This document shows, piece by piece, positions 16,878 to 26,146 of a stretch of 64,000 bases of DNA. Every line of letters begins with the position of its first letter. Positions within the stretch are counted from its first letter, which is position 1. The notes below the pieces were generated by a model that ran no database searches, was not told the origin of the DNA, and worked only from the letters and a program-made list of their open reading frames with translations. Origin of the DNA: Burkholderiales bacterium (GTDB lineage Bacteria > Pseudomonadota > Gammaproteobacteria > Burkholderiales > Burkholderiaceae_C). The stretch is from NCBI GenBank assembly GCA_013044035.1, contig JABEVE010000044.1:36354-100353 (forward strand), in the 5' to 3' direction. Made by a program: the position numbers and the translations under genes.

Positions 16878-16903
16878 CCGCAACGACTTGCCGGTCGTTG
16901 CGG
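16878..16903. terminator. Hairpin between smg and the lipoprotein gene
   Basis: CCGCAACGAC (16878-16887) and GTCGTTGCGG (16894-16903) form a perfect 10-bp stem with a 6-base loop just after the smg stop codon. No T-run follows on the minus strand, so it is either a weak terminator or a stabilising 3' stem for the smg message. Confidence 0.5.
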
Positions 16904-16917
16904 AGGAGGAGGAAGGC

Positions 16918-17376
16918 TTAATGCACGACCCGATCGTCGGCTTCGACGAACAGCTCGTCGAGAATGAGGGCGTCGGGTTCTTCGTCGAGGCGCCAGAACA
17001 CCATCAGGACGATGGTCTTGAGTTGCTCCAGCGGCAATTGTTTGATGCCGGTGGCCAAAGCCCGTTCCACCACGATTTCGCGCAGATGGGCCTGCAGCGT
17101 CCCGGCGGATTCGAGGAAATTCAGGTAGCCCACGGCGTCCACACCCAGGCAGTCGAGTTCCCGCTGGGCATACAGCCGGATGGAGCGGTCGCTGGGCGCG
17201 CCCAGGGTGCGGCTGCCGGCGACGGCCTGCTCCAGCCCTCGCAGCCAGTCGAGGGCATCGTTGATTTCTTCATTCTCGAAACCGGCGGCGCTCAACTTGC
17301 GGGACAGCTGCCCGAGTTCCGGGCAAGCCTCGGGGTGCCAGTAGGTTTCGTAGACGTACATCAGGATGTCGAACAT
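16918..17376 (-). CDS. smg: Smg protein (DUF494)
   Basis: This 152-aa acidic, helical protein begins MFDILMYVYETYW and keeps the conserved LSAAGFENEEINDALDWL segment of the Smg/DUF494 family. The family normally lies next to dprA, as here. Its molecular role is not established. Most proteobacteria have topA on its other side, but here a lipoprotein gene and the defence island follow. The length is usual for the family. Confidence 0.9.
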   Translation of the reverse strand: MFDILMYVYETYWHPEACPELGQLSRKLSAAGFENEEINDALDWLRGLEQAVAGSRTLGAPSDRSIRLYAQRELDCLGVDAVGYLNFLESAGTLQAHLREIVVERALATGIKQLPLEQLKTIVLMVFWRLDEEPDALILDELFVEADDRVVH

Positions 17377-17509
17377 GCGACCATTTTATGCACAAGGCTG
17401 CGTGGGTCGTGGCGCAAGGCCGTGACGGACCCACACCGCTGAAAAGTCCGGCTCTGACGGGCAAAGGCCGCCACGAAACCAGGCTTGCCGGAATGCCCAG
17501 ACGGTGGTT

Positions 17510-18670
17510 TCAGGCGCGCTCGATGCGCTGGTAGCGCGCCCCGGGCAAGCGGGCAACGCGGCCTTGCAGTTCGAGTTCGATCAGATGCTCCCCCAGCCAC
17601 TGGGCACTGCGGCCGGTGCGCGCGGCGAGTTCGTCGAAACTCAGGATGGCATAGCCGAGCGCAGCGAGCAGTTCACGTGCGGCGGGGGCTGCCGCGTCGA
17701 GGTCAGCATGCGCCACCGCCGAAGCTGCGTGCGCTTCGGTCGGTTCCGGCCGGCCCTGAGGTGCGGACCCTTGCAACTCGCTCAAGACGTCGTCGACGCA
17801 CTCCACCAGCTTGGCGCCGTCGCGCAGCAGGCGATGGCAACCGCGCGACATGGGATTGTGGATCGAGCCGGGAATGGCGAACACCTCGCGGCCCTGCTCG
17901 GCAGCCAGACGGGCTGTGATGAGCGAGCCGGACTGCACCGCAGCCTCGCTGACCAGCACACCACGGGACAGCCCGCTGATGATGCGGTTGCGACGCGGGA
18001 AATTGCCGCGGGCCGGGGCGGTTCCAAGCGGGAATTCGGAGAGCAGAAGGCCGTGCTCAGCGATGCGATGAGCCAGTTCGCGATGCGCTGCGGGATAGAC
18101 GCGGTCGCAGCCGGTGCCGAGCACGGCCATGGTGGAGCCGGCGCCAGCGGGATCGTCCTGCGCGGCCAGCAGGGCTCCCAGATGGGCCTGGGCATCGACC
18201 CCGCGCGCCATGCCGGAGACAATCGTCATGCCCGCGGCGCTGAGGGCGCGGGCAAAGTCATGCGCGTCGCGTCCGCCTTGCGCGGAAGGATTGCGGCTGC
18301 CGACGATGGCGAGGGTTTGCGGGCGGTGGAGCAGATCCAGCCGGCCCCGGGCGTAGAGCACAGGCGGGGGATCGGCGGTCTGCAGCAGCAACGGCGGGTA
18401 ATCGGCGTCCGCCAGGGTCAGCAGATGGTGCTGGGGCTCGCTCAACCACTCGCGGGTACGGGCGATGCGCTCCAGCAGAGGCGCATCGGGCGGGCTGCGC
18501 AGCGCACGGGCGACGGCCGCGGGCACCACACGCTCGAGCAACGCTGCGCTTTGCGCGAACACCTGCTCGGGCAAGCCGAAGGCGGCCAGCAGACGGCGCG
18601 CGGTTTGGGCCCCGACGCCCGGCGTCTCCAGCAGCCGCAGCCAGGATGCGAGCTCAGCCTCGCCCATCAT
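17510..18670 (-). CDS. dprA: DNA processing protein DprA
   Basis: This 386-aa protein has a helical N-terminal SAM-like region, the Rossmann DNA-processing A domain with AIVGSRNPS and SGMARGVDAQAH (about residues 130-180), and a C-terminal winged-helix-like domain (LSFDELAARTGRSAQWLGEHL). DprA loads RecA on incoming single strands during natural transformation. It follows the LysM gene after 21 bases and precedes smg in the common betaproteobacterial order. It appears intact. Confidence 0.93.
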   Translation of the reverse strand: MMGEAELASWLRLLETPGVGAQTARRLLAAFGLPEQVFAQSAALLERVVPAAVARALRSPPDAPLLERIARTREWLSEPQHHLLTLADADYPPLLLQTADPPPVLYARGRLDLLHRPQTLAIVGSRNPSAQGGRDAHDFARALSAAGMTIVSGMARGVDAQAHLGALLAAQDDPAGAGSTMAVLGTGCDRVYPAAHRELAHRIAEHGLLLSEFPLGTAPARGNFPRRNRIISGLSRGVLVSEAAVQSGSLITARLAAEQGREVFAIPGSIHNPMSRGCHRLLRDGAKLVECVDDVLSELQGSAPQGRPEPTEAHAASAVAHADLDAAAPAARELLAALGYAILSFDELAARTGRSAQWLGEHLIELELQGRVARLPGARYQRIERA

Positions 18671-18691
18671 CGTGAGGCTGGCAAGGTGCGG

Positions 18692-19876
18692 TCAGGGCTG
18701 CTTGACGTGATCGGCCACCACGACTGGCTGGTCGGACTCCAGCACCAGGCCGTAGGCGACATGGTGGAAGGTGCGAAACACCATCAGCAGGCCGATGCGG
18801 CGCGCCGGAATTTCGATCATCGGCTTGTCTTCCAGCGTGGTGTCGGTCACTTCGCGCGGGCCTTGCATGATGGTGAGCACGTCGCCGCGCTCCAGGCCCT
18901 CCTCGGCGCCGCGGTTGAGGGCGACCACGCTGTTCTTGCCGGCCATCTGCAGGTCACCGTAGATGGAGACGATCTGCCCGTCCACGGGCTTGTCTGGCGC
19001 GTGTGGCGTGAAGTTGAGGAATTGGCGCGGCGGCTGGGCGATCAACCGGTCGCCCACACCCATTTCACGCACGGTGGACAGGACCCTGACCGTGGCCACT
19101 TCGTCCTTACCCTGCGGCGGACGGATCAGTTCCACCGCCCCAAGATATTCGGACTCGTAGGCAATGATCTTTTTCGTCGTGGGGTCATACAACGGCCGCC
19201 CCGGCCGATAGACGTCGAAGCGGGTTGTGGCCCCCAACGGGCCGCGCACATAGGCGCGGTCACCCGGCGAGAGCATCGCATGCTCGGGCGTGAGCGCCAC
19301 GATGCGCGGCGACTTGGCGAGTTCATCGGGCTCGACAATGAGCGGACGCGTGAGGAAAGGGTCGATCAGCGCCGGATCGAGCGTGGGGATGCCGGGCGGC
19401 GGCAGCGCCTCGCTGACGACATGCGGCTCCAGCGTCACGGTGGGGATGCCGGCCTCGCCTTGGATGCTCTGGCCGTTCTCCAGAGCCAGGGTTGCGCGCC
19501 CGTTGGCGATGGTGAGGACGAGCACCTGACCGGGGAAAATCCAGTGCGGATTGCGAATCTGCGCCAGATTCATGCCCCACAGCGTGGGCCAGTTCCAGGG
19601 CTTTTTCAGGTAGCGGCCGGAAATGGCCCAAAGCGTGTCACCGCGCTTGACGGTGTAGCGCTGCGGCGCATTCGGCGCCAGCTCGGACACGGGAATGCCT
19701 TGTTGCGCGGCCGCCCGGGCTTGCGCCAGTTGCGACGGCGCCACGGGCTCGTTGGGCAGCTTCACGATGCCGGGGGCGTTTGCCGAGGACGTGGTTGCCC
19801 CCGTCTGGGCAAGCGCGGCGGCGGACCACAGCAAGAGCCCCGCTACGGCGACGTGGTTGATGAGCTTGCATTGCAT
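18692..19876 (-). CDS. Periplasmic LysM-domain protein
   Basis: The frame stays open far upstream, but the ATG at 19874-19876 gives a good signal peptide (hydrophobic VAVAGLLLWSAAALAQ, cleavage near residue 23) and is preceded by GGGGGCGG. The 394-aa product has one LysM domain (RYTVKRGDTLWAI to FPGQVLVL, about residues 75-130), which binds peptidoglycan. A C-terminal beta-rich region without known enzyme motifs follows. Homologues lie upstream of dprA in many betaproteobacteria. It faces def divergently across a spacer of about 300 bp. Confidence 0.88.
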   Translation of the reverse strand: MQCKLINHVAVAGLLLWSAAALAQTGATTSSANAPGIVKLPNEPVAPSQLAQARAAAQQGIPVSELAPNAPQRYTVKRGDTLWAISGRYLKKPWNWPTLWGMNLAQIRNPHWIFPGQVLVLTIANGRATLALENGQSIQGEAGIPTVTLEPHVVSEALPPPGIPTLDPALIDPFLTRPLIVEPDELAKSPRIVALTPEHAMLSPGDRAYVRGPLGATTRFDVYRPGRPLYDPTTKKIIAYESEYLGAVELIRPPQGKDEVATVRVLSTVREMGVGDRLIAQPPRQFLNFTPHAPDKPVDGQIVSIYGDLQMAGKNSVVALNRGAEEGLERGDVLTIMQGPREVTDTTLEDKPMIEIPARRIGLLMVFRTFHHVAYGLVLESDQPVVVADHVKQP

Positions 19877-20173
19877 GAATCCGCCCCCAGGAAGAAAATA
19901 TCGGTATCCGCAACAGCGGCCAGCAAAACGACGTGCCATCCAGACCATGGTGCGCCGGACTGCCATCAGCAGTTCACATGTCGCGAGCCGAGCGATGTCG
20001 GCTCGAACTGCACGGTCTCGGCACGGTACAAGACCTCTAAGACTTGTTACATTGTCTCCACAAGGCCCTGTTGCTGCAATGAAAAGTGCGGTTTGTGGTT
20101 CGATGCAGTTGCATGAATGCCGCGCCAGGTGTTTTCTTGACCGTACCGGGGCCGCCTCGGCTCGGAGTTCACC

Positions 20174-20680
20174 ATGTCCCAACTCTCCATTCTTCAATAT
20201 CCCGACCCCCGCTTGTACAAGGTGGCCAAACCGGTCGCCGTGGTGGACGACCGCGTGCGCGCACTCCTGGCCGATTTGTTCGAAACGATGTACGCAGCCA
20301 AGGGCGTGGGCCTGGCGGCGACGCAGGCCGACATCCACGAACGCATCATCGTGTCCGACATCTCCGAGGAACGCGACCAGCCGCTGGTGCTGATCAACCC
20401 GGAAATCGTCACGCGCAGCGCCGACCAGAAGGAGTGGGAAGAAGGCTGCCTGTCGGTGCCGGGCATCTACGACAAGGTGACCCGCCCCGACCGCATTCGT
20501 GTGCGCGCACTCAATGCCCAGGGCGAGCATTTCGAGCTGGAGGCCGACGGGCTGCTCTCGGTCTGCATCCAGCACGAGATGGATCATCTCGACGGCAAGG
20601 TGTTCGTCGATTACCTCTCACCGCTCAAGCGCAACCGCATCAAATCACGCATGCTCAAGCGCCAGCGCGAAGCCGCTTGA
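20174..20680 (+). CDS. def: Peptide deformylase
   Basis: This 168-aa metalloenzyme removes the formyl group from nascent N-terminal methionine. All three motifs are present: [15 protein letters not shown] (Cys ligand) and HEMDHLDG (two His ligands and the catalytic Glu). It is followed directly by fmt, which adds the formyl group to initiator tRNA. The pairing is conserved across bacteria. The stop overlaps the proposed TTG start of fmt. Confidence 0.96.
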   Translation: MSQLSILQYPDPRLYKVAKPVAVVDDRVRALLADLFETMYAAKGVGLAATQADIHERIIVSDISEERDQPLVLINPEIVTRSADQKEWEEGCLSVPGIYDKVTRPDRIRVRALNAQGEHFELEADGLLSVCIQHEMDHLDGKVFVDYLSPLKRNRIKSRMLKRQREAA

Positions 20681-21750
20681 GCAGCGCACCCACCACATCG
20701 GGGCTCGACGCGAACACGGCCCGCGCCCCCAAATTGCGCGTGGCCTTCGCCGGCACGCCGGAGTTCGCCGCGGTCGCGCTGCGCGACCTGCTCGCGGCGG
20801 GCTTCGAGTTGCCGCTGGTGCTGACCCAACCCGATCGCCCGGCCGGGCGCGGCCTGCAAGTGCAGCCTAGCGCCGTCAAGCGCGTGGCCGTGGCCCATGG
20901 CCTGCCGCTGACCCAGCCCCGAGGTCTGCGGCTGGACGGTCGCTGGCGCGACGACGCCGCAGCGGCATGTGAGGCGCTGCGGCGAACCGGGCCGGACGTG
21001 CTGGTGGTTGCCGCCTATGGGCTGATCCTGCCGCAATGGCTGCTGGACCTGCCGCCGCTGGGCTGCGTCAACATCCATGCCTCGCTGCTGCCGCGCTGGC
21101 GTGGGGCGGCCCCCATTCACCGCGCGATCGAAGCCGGTGACGGTGAAACCGGCATCAGCATCATGCGCATGGACGCGGGGCTGGATACCGGTGCGGTCTA
21201 CCGCATGCAAGACATGCCGATCGCCCCCGACGACACCACCGCCAGCTTGCACGACAAGCTGGCGGCATTGGGAGGACGCCTGCTGCTGCAAACCCTGGCG
21301 GACCTGCAAGCCGGAGTGGCCGAACCCACGGCCCAGCCCGTCGGGGACGCGACCTACGCGGCAAAGATCGACAAGCGTGAAGCGTGGCTGGACTGGTCAC
21401 TGCCAGCCGACGTGCTGGAGCGGCGCATCCGTGCCTTCCAGCCCGCTCCGGGCACACAGACGCGTTGGGGCGAGATGGCATTGAAAATCCTGGCCGCCAA
21501 GGTGTTGCCCCCGGACCCGGCTGGACACCAGCCGGGCACCGTGCTTGCGGCGCACGCCCAGGGCGTCGACGTGGCCTGCGGCACTGGCTGCCTGCGCCTG
21601 ACCCGTCTGCAAAAGCCCGGTGGCAAGCCGCAGGATGCAAGCCTGGTCCTGCAGAGCGTCATGGTGCAAGTTGGCCAGGTGTTCGCGTCCGGCCCACCGC
21701 CGGAGGCCGGCGCTCAAGCGTCGTCGACCCCGCCACACCCCACAGCCTGA
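20677..21750 (+). CDS. fmt: Methionyl-tRNA formyltransferase
   Basis: The catalytic domain shows the formyl-folate transferase signature [18 protein letters not shown] and MDAGLDTG, and a C-terminal OB-fold region ends the protein. No in-frame ATG lies near the expected start. I chose the TTG at 20677-20679, which overlaps the def stop (TTGA) and gives 357 aa, slightly longer than usual because of about 18 residues before [13 protein letters not shown] downstream TTG or GTG at LRVAF is an alternative. The frame extends further upstream through def, but that part is spurious. Confidence 0.9.
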   Translation: MSSAPTTSGLDANTARAPKLRVAFAGTPEFAAVALRDLLAAGFELPLVLTQPDRPAGRGLQVQPSAVKRVAVAHGLPLTQPRGLRLDGRWRDDAAAACEALRRTGPDVLVVAAYGLILPQWLLDLPPLGCVNIHASLLPRWRGAAPIHRAIEAGDGETGISIMRMDAGLDTGAVYRMQDMPIAPDDTTASLHDKLAALGGRLLLQTLADLQAGVAEPTAQPVGDATYAAKIDKREAWLDWSLPADVLERRIRAFQPAPGTQTRWGEMALKILAAKVLPPDPAGHQPGTVLAAHAQGVDVACGTGCLRLTRLQKPGGKPQDASLVLQSVMVQVGQVFASGPPPEAGAQASSTPPHPTA

Positions 21751-21760
21751 ACCCCGGAGC

Positions 21761-22522
21761 TCATATGGCCAACGTTTTCAGCAACAATCGGTCATACTCC
21801 TGCTTGACGACGGCATAACACTCGCAAGTGCGCTGCTCCAGGCCTGCACGGTCGAGCACGGTGATGTGTCCTCGCGAATAGGCAATCAAGCCTGCGCTTT
21901 GCAGCTTCAGGGCTGCCTCGGTCACCCCCTCGCGGCGCACGCCAATCATGCTGGCGATCAGTCCCTGCGTCATCACCAGTTCATCGCCCTGCAGGCGGTC
22001 GAGTCGCATGAGCAACCAACGGCACATTTGCTGTTCGAGCACATGGTGCCGGTTGCAAACGGCTGTTTGCGTCATTTGCGTGATCAGCGCCTGCGTGTAG
22101 AGCAGCAGCAAGCGCATGACTGCCGCAGAGTTGGTGAACTCTTCTCGCAATGTTTGCGCTTTCAGTCGAAAGCCCACCCCCGCACTCTGCACGACCCCGC
22201 GGCTGGGTGTGGAGCCTCCGCCCATGAACAGGGGCACGCCGAGAATGCCTTCGTTACCCACGACGGCAATTTCGTTCGATCCGCCATCCTCGGTCGCATA
22301 CAGCAACGAGACGATTGCGGTGGTTGGGAAGTAGGCGTGGCTCAGCGTCGTGCCGGGCTCGTACAGAGCCTGACCCAGCGGCATCTCAACCCGCTCCAGC
22401 TGCGGTAACCAACGCTGGAACACGGCGCTGGGCAGTGCAGCAAGCAGCTTGTTCATTCTCGGGTCGGAGGCCTCTGCCATCCGATCACCATGCGGCGGAT
22501 GTGAATGCCGCATGGCGGTCAC
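21761..22522 (-). CDS. Crp/Fnr-family transcriptional regulator
   Basis: This 253-aa protein has a cyclic-nucleotide-binding-like beta-roll (about residues 45-150) and a C-terminal winged helix with MTQGLIASMIGVRREGVTEAALKLQSAGLI, typical of the subgroup whose HTH lacks the FNR ExxSR residues. The longest frame starts at a GTG that overlaps the kinase stop (GTGA). An ATG three codons later, or one at MAEAS, is also possible. It is the last gene of the KaiC-kinase operon and is probably its transcriptional output. It converges on fmt with a 10-base gap. Confidence 0.85.
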   Translation of the reverse strand: MTAMRHSHPPHGDRMAEASDPRMNKLLAALPSAVFQRWLPQLERVEMPLGQALYEPGTTLSHAYFPTTAIVSLLYATEDGGSNEIAVVGNEGILGVPLFMGGGSTPSRGVVQSAGVGFRLKAQTLREEFTNSAAVMRLLLLYTQALITQMTQTAVCNRHHVLEQQMCRWLLMRLDRLQGDELVMTQGLIASMIGVRREGVTEAALKLQSAGLIAYSRGHITVLDRAGLEQRTCECYAVVKQEYDRLLLKTLAI

Positions 22523-24249
22523 TGCGCGGGTTCCTGCCCGTCCACATCAGGATCTTCGGCTGGACGAAAACTTGGGCTTGCCTTGAGAGGCAGCGTGACG
22601 ACGAACTGGCTGCCCAGCCCACGCCCTGCGCTGCGCGCCACGACCCGCCCACCGTGCGCTTCGACCAGTGCACGCACCACGGTGAGCCCGATGCCGATGC
22701 CCATGCCCATGCCGTTGTGGCCGATGGACTGAGGGTCCTGCACGAAGAGTTCGAAAATAGAGTGCAGCGAGGAGGCGCGGATCCCGCAGCCGTTGTCGGA
22801 TACCGTCAGAACAACGTTCCCATTGCGCATCGAGACCGACACATCGACCACGCCGCCATCCGGCGCGAATTTAGAGGCGTTGTCGATGAGGTTGGTGAGG
22901 ATCTGTACCAGACGATCCGGATCCGCGGTCATTCGCTGCGAACCCAGAGGCATGTGGACATTGAACTGCTGCAGCCGCTCGTCCAGGGCGGGGCGGCAGG
23001 CGCTGACCGCGGCTTTGACCACGCTCACCACGTCCACATCTTGAAGCCGGAGCTTCAGGCCGCCGCGATGCAGGTGCGTCATGTCGTCCAGACGGGATGC
23101 CAGGCTTTCGATTTTGGCGGCCTGCTGCTCGATCATGGATTGGGCGCGCTGGAGAAGGGGCTCGTCCGCGCGCACGCGTCCCAGCATGGCCGTTGCGATG
23201 CGAATGGGCGCCAACGGATTGCGCAACTCCTGCGCCACGGCTTCGATGAATTCGGCCTGACGACGCTGGGCGCGCAAGGCCGCTTCCTGAAGCTCTTGGG
23301 CGTTGGTCGCAGCGAGCACGAGATGCTCGTTCGCTTCGCGCAATTCGGCGTACCAACGCTCCTGTTTGCCCAAGTCCTGCCCACTCGCAACCATAGGCTG
23401 CGGCAAAGCGGCAAGTCGCGGCTGGTGCGAGGTCTCTTCGGTGAGCGCAGGCTCTGCGCAGAAGACATAGCTGCCGTGCTGCTGCCATTTCGCGCGGTAC
23501 ATGGCGGCATCGGCACGATCAATCAACGCATCGACGTCGTCGGCGTCATCGGGATAGAGACTGATGCCGATGCTCGACGCCAACCGCACCACATGGTCGC
23601 CTGCGCGACAAGGGACATTGAGGGCGGCGATGAGTTTGTCCGCGATCGCGGCCACATCGCCAGGCTGTGTGATGTTGGCAAGCAGGAGCAGGAATTCGTC
23701 ACCCCCGAAGCGTCCGACCAAATCTTCCTCGCGCACGGTGTGGCGCAGGCGGGTTGCGATCAGCTTGAGCACGTCGTCACCCCTGGAGTGACCCAGTGTG
23801 TCGTTGATTTGCTTGAAATGGTCGATGTCCAAAAACAGCAACGCCAGGCGCGTGCCATGCCGTTTGGCGCGGGCGATGGCCAGCGCAATCTGCTCGAGTA
23901 TCAATCCGCGAGCGGGCAATTGCGTCAGTGCGTCGAGACCCGCGGAGCGGGCGGCTGCATTGAGCGCGTGCGTGGCATCGTCGGCTTGCGCCTGCGCATG
24001 CAGTGTGGCCAGGACCAACTGCTCGTTGGCCTCGACGATCCGGGACGTCTGGGCCGTGGCCAGACTGCTTTCAGCCACGACCACCTCTATCAGCAACCGC
24101 TTGAGCACCTCGCGCACGGCTTCAACCTGCTCCTGCAACTGGGCAAGCTCTTGCTGCGATTGTTCAGAAGCTGTCGAGCTCGGATCCTGTGTCTGGCTCA
24201 CGGTTGCAGTCCCGGTCGGGTCGGTCCAGTTCGGAGGGCCAAGGGCCAA
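22519..24249 (-). CDS. GGDEF and histidine-kinase hybrid lacking the phospho-acceptor His
   Basis: This protein of about 576 aa has an N-terminal coiled coil (residues 25-105). A GGDEF domain follows (about 105-265) with intact GRFGGDEF, suggesting diguanylate cyclase activity. A linker coiled coil leads to a HisKA/HATPase_c module. The kinase has its N box (NLIDNASKFAP), G1 box (VSDNGCGI) and glycine-rich G2 box. The H box, however, reads VAQELRNPL, so the phosphorylated histidine is Gln (codon 340, CAG). The longest frame starts at TTG 24249. A GTG at 24201 is an alternative. It lies 3 bases after the KaiC gene. Confidence 0.85.
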   Translation of the reverse strand: MALGPPNWTDPTGTATVSQTQDPSSTASEQSQQELAQLQEQVEAVREVLKRLLIEVVVAESSLATAQTSRIVEANEQLVLATLHAQAQADDATHALNAAARSAGLDALTQLPARGLILEQIALAIARAKRHGTRLALLFLDIDHFKQINDTLGHSRGDDVLKLIATRLRHTVREEDLVGRFGGDEFLLLLANITQPGDVAAIADKLIAALNVPCRAGDHVVRLASSIGISLYPDDADDVDALIDRADAAMYRAKWQQHGSYVFCAEPALTEETSHQPRLAALPQPMVASGQDLGKQERWYAELREANEHLVLAATNAQELQEAALRAQRRQAEFIEAVAQELRNPLAPIRIATAMLGRVRADEPLLQRAQSMIEQQAAKIESLASRLDDMTHLHRGGLKLRLQDVDVVSVVKAAVSACRPALDERLQQFNVHMPLGSQRMTADPDRLVQILTNLIDNASKFAPDGGVVDVSVSMRNGNVVLTVSDNGCGIRASSLHSIFELFVQDPQSIGHNGMGMGIGIGLTVVRALVEAHGGRVVARSAGRGLGSQFVVTLPLKASPSFRPAEDPDVDGQEPAQ

Positions 24250-24252
24250 GGG

Positions 24253-25734
24253 TCATGGGACATTTGCCGCTGGCGGATTGTCGGCAGCAGCGATCTTGCG
24301 CGTGGGGCGCCCTCCAAGCAGCCCCTCCTGATGGCACAGCATCTCTCCGAGGTGGATGCCGTTGGCATCGATGTGGAATTGGCGCAACGCGTTCGAGTGC
24401 GCGCTTGCCCGCACCTTGATGACAGCCATGACGCGCAGCAGCCGGCTGTCGACTTCGATGTAGCGCTGCACGATGATGGCATCGGTCATGAAGGCCGCAC
24501 CGTAGGGACTGAAGCGCAAATCGGTATAGCGGTCTTCGAGCTCGGACGTCATCAGCACGGTGACCCCCGCATTCGACAAGGTGGTGACCATGCGCAAAAG
24601 CGATGCACGGAAATCTTCCTTGAAGGTCGGCGCCAGCGCCAGCTCGAAACCCGAGAGCGAGTCAATCACGACCCGGCTTGCTTTCAAGCGCTGGACCTCG
24701 TTCATGAGCATGAGCACGATTTCATCGATCGAAAGATCAGGGGCCTGGTTATTGACCAGGCCCACCTGATCGCGCTTGATGAGATCCATGAGCGCAGGGT
24801 TGTTTGAGCGACTGGGATGCTGCTCGAAGGTTGCAATCACGCCCGTTTCACCGCACCGCGCCCCTTCAAGCAAGAACGCGCAAGACAGCGTGCTTTTGCC
24901 GGAGCCCGAAGGGCCTGCAACCAGCAGTGAATAGCCGCGCGGCAGACCGCCGCCCAACATCTCGTCCAGGCCCGTCACGCCGAGCTTGAGCCGGAAGCTC
25001 AGCGCCGACGCGGCGTCCTTGTAGGACCTGCGCGCTGACGGCCGCGTATCGGACGACGGGAACACATGCAGGCCAGCGCTGCTGATGCGAAAGGTGTGCA
25101 ACCCCGGCTGCGTCGACTGGCCACGCATCTTCATGACCTCCATCTTGCGAACCATCGAGTTGCGGTGCAGAGTCTGGCGTAGCCAGATCAGGCCATCGGC
25201 CACGGTGAAGACCGGGTTGGCATCAGCCTCGGTGAAGTACTCGCCGAGCAGGAAAGTCGTCGCTTGCCAACTTGTCATCAACATCCCGAGTTGCTGGACG
25301 AATTGCTGCAGGCTGTTGTGCTGGGCGCCTTCGGATTTGCTGGCCAGCACGATGGATCGAAATGAATCCACAAACACGAGCGCCGGGCTGTGCTCTTGAA
25401 CCAGGGCCACGATGCGCTGCAGCACGCGGTCGAGATCCCCCGCCATCGCATCCTCGGACAGATTGAAAAAGTAGATCCCCCGATTGATCTTCGAGCCGTC
25501 GAAGAAATCGTACTGCTGCTGGTAGCGCAGCATTTTCAGCGGGGGCTCGCCCAGCACGGTGAAATACAGGGCTGGACGCTCCGGCGTGGCCAGCGCAAAC
25601 ATCATCTGGTGTGCCAGGGTTGTCTTGCCACAACCGGGCGGCCCAGCGATGAGATTGAAGGAAAACTCCGGCAAGCCCCCGCCCAACACTTCGTCCAAGC
25701 CGGGGACGCCGGTAACCAAACGTTTAATCGTCAT
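24253..25734 (-). CDS. KaiC-like tandem RecA-family ATPase
   Basis: This 493-aa protein has two KaiC domains, each with Walker A (GPPGCGKTT at 31-39 and GPSGSGKST near 275) and a GVxGLDExLGGGLP lead-in. Walker B-like strands are ALVFVDS and RVVIDS. The paired catalytic glutamates of KaiC are not both kept (LGEPP in the first domain, FEQHP in the second). No kaiA or kaiB is nearby, so a circadian clock is unlikely. Such proteins are thought to act as ATP-driven signalling scaffolds coupled to kinases, and the next gene fits that. It overlaps the upstream small gene by 11 bases. Confidence 0.85.
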   Translation of the reverse strand: MTIKRLVTGVPGLDEVLGGGLPEFSFNLIAGPPGCGKTTLAHQMMFALATPERPALYFTVLGEPPLKMLRYQQQYDFFDGSKINRGIYFFNLSEDAMAGDLDRVLQRIVALVQEHSPALVFVDSFRSIVLASKSEGAQHNSLQQFVQQLGMLMTSWQATTFLLGEYFTEADANPVFTVADGLIWLRQTLHRNSMVRKMEVMKMRGQSTQPGLHTFRISSAGLHVFPSSDTRPSARRSYKDAASALSFRLKLGVTGLDEMLGGGLPRGYSLLVAGPSGSGKSTLSCAFLLEGARCGETGVIATFEQHPSRSNNPALMDLIKRDQVGLVNNQAPDLSIDEIVLMLMNEVQRLKASRVVIDSLSGFELALAPTFKEDFRASLLRMVTTLSNAGVTVLMTSELEDRYTDLRFSPYGAAFMTDAIIVQRYIEVDSRLLRVMAVIKVRASAHSNALRQFHIDANGIHLGEMLCHQEGLLGGRPTRKIAAADNPPAANVP

Positions 25735-26146
25735 TTTTGGGTGCTAGTCGGTTGTCTTGCCCCTTCGGGGCGCTGAAAAAATTGGTCCGCACGGACTCCA
25801 GCAAACGACTTGTCAACGTGGCTCCGATGAGGCTCGAGAGCAAGGCATGGAACGTTTGAAGATGAGTTGTGGCCCCGGCGGATGCCTCGCCCGGGTTTTG
25901 CTGCGTGATGGCCGCTTTCAGGAGGTCGAGATCCATGGCTGTGGCCACGTCATGGTGCGCCATGCTCAACCAGGGATGGGCTTGACCGGCAAGTCGCAGA
26001 CTGCGTTGATATAAAGCGCAGACTCCACGCTGCCCGATGATCGGGCTGAGCGCTGCGTCGATCTGCTCCCAAATGGAGGTCGCGGCTGCAGCGATATGCG
26101 CCGAATCAGCATCAATGCCGCCCCAGCCAGAGAACTCCATATTCAT
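25724..26146 (-). CDS. Hypothetical protein cotranscribed with the KaiC-like ATPase
   Basis: This 140-aa mainly helical protein has no signal peptide, membrane helix or known domain. The core AATSIWEQIDAALSPIIGQRGVCALYQRSLRLAG and a later LQTFHALLSSLIGATLTSRLLES suggest a four-helix bundle that could be a small input or anti-regulator protein. I chose the ATG at 26144-26146, which has AGGGG about 9 bases before it. A longer form from 26170 lacks a ribosome site. The 11-base overlap with the KaiC gene argues for a stoichiometric partner. Confidence 0.6.
   Translation of the reverse strand: MNMEFSGWGGIDADSAHIAAAATSIWEQIDAALSPIIGQRGVCALYQRSLRLAGQAHPWLSMAHHDVATAMDLDLLKAAITQQNPGEASAGATTHLQTFHALLSSLIGATLTSRLLESVRTNFFSAPKGQDNRLAPKNDD

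Noticed and set aside
17504..20116. Plus-strand frame of 870 codons opposite dprA and the LysM gene
   Set aside because: It runs through two clearly coding minus-strand genes. Long antisense frames are common in GC-rich DNA.
22315..24807. Plus-strand frame of 830 codons opposite the kinase and KaiC genes
   Set aside because: Antisense shadow of two genes with clear motifs.
24253..25734. True circadian kaiC
   Set aside because: No kaiA or kaiB, and the catalytic glutamate pairs are not kept. The context is a kinase and a Crp-family regulator.
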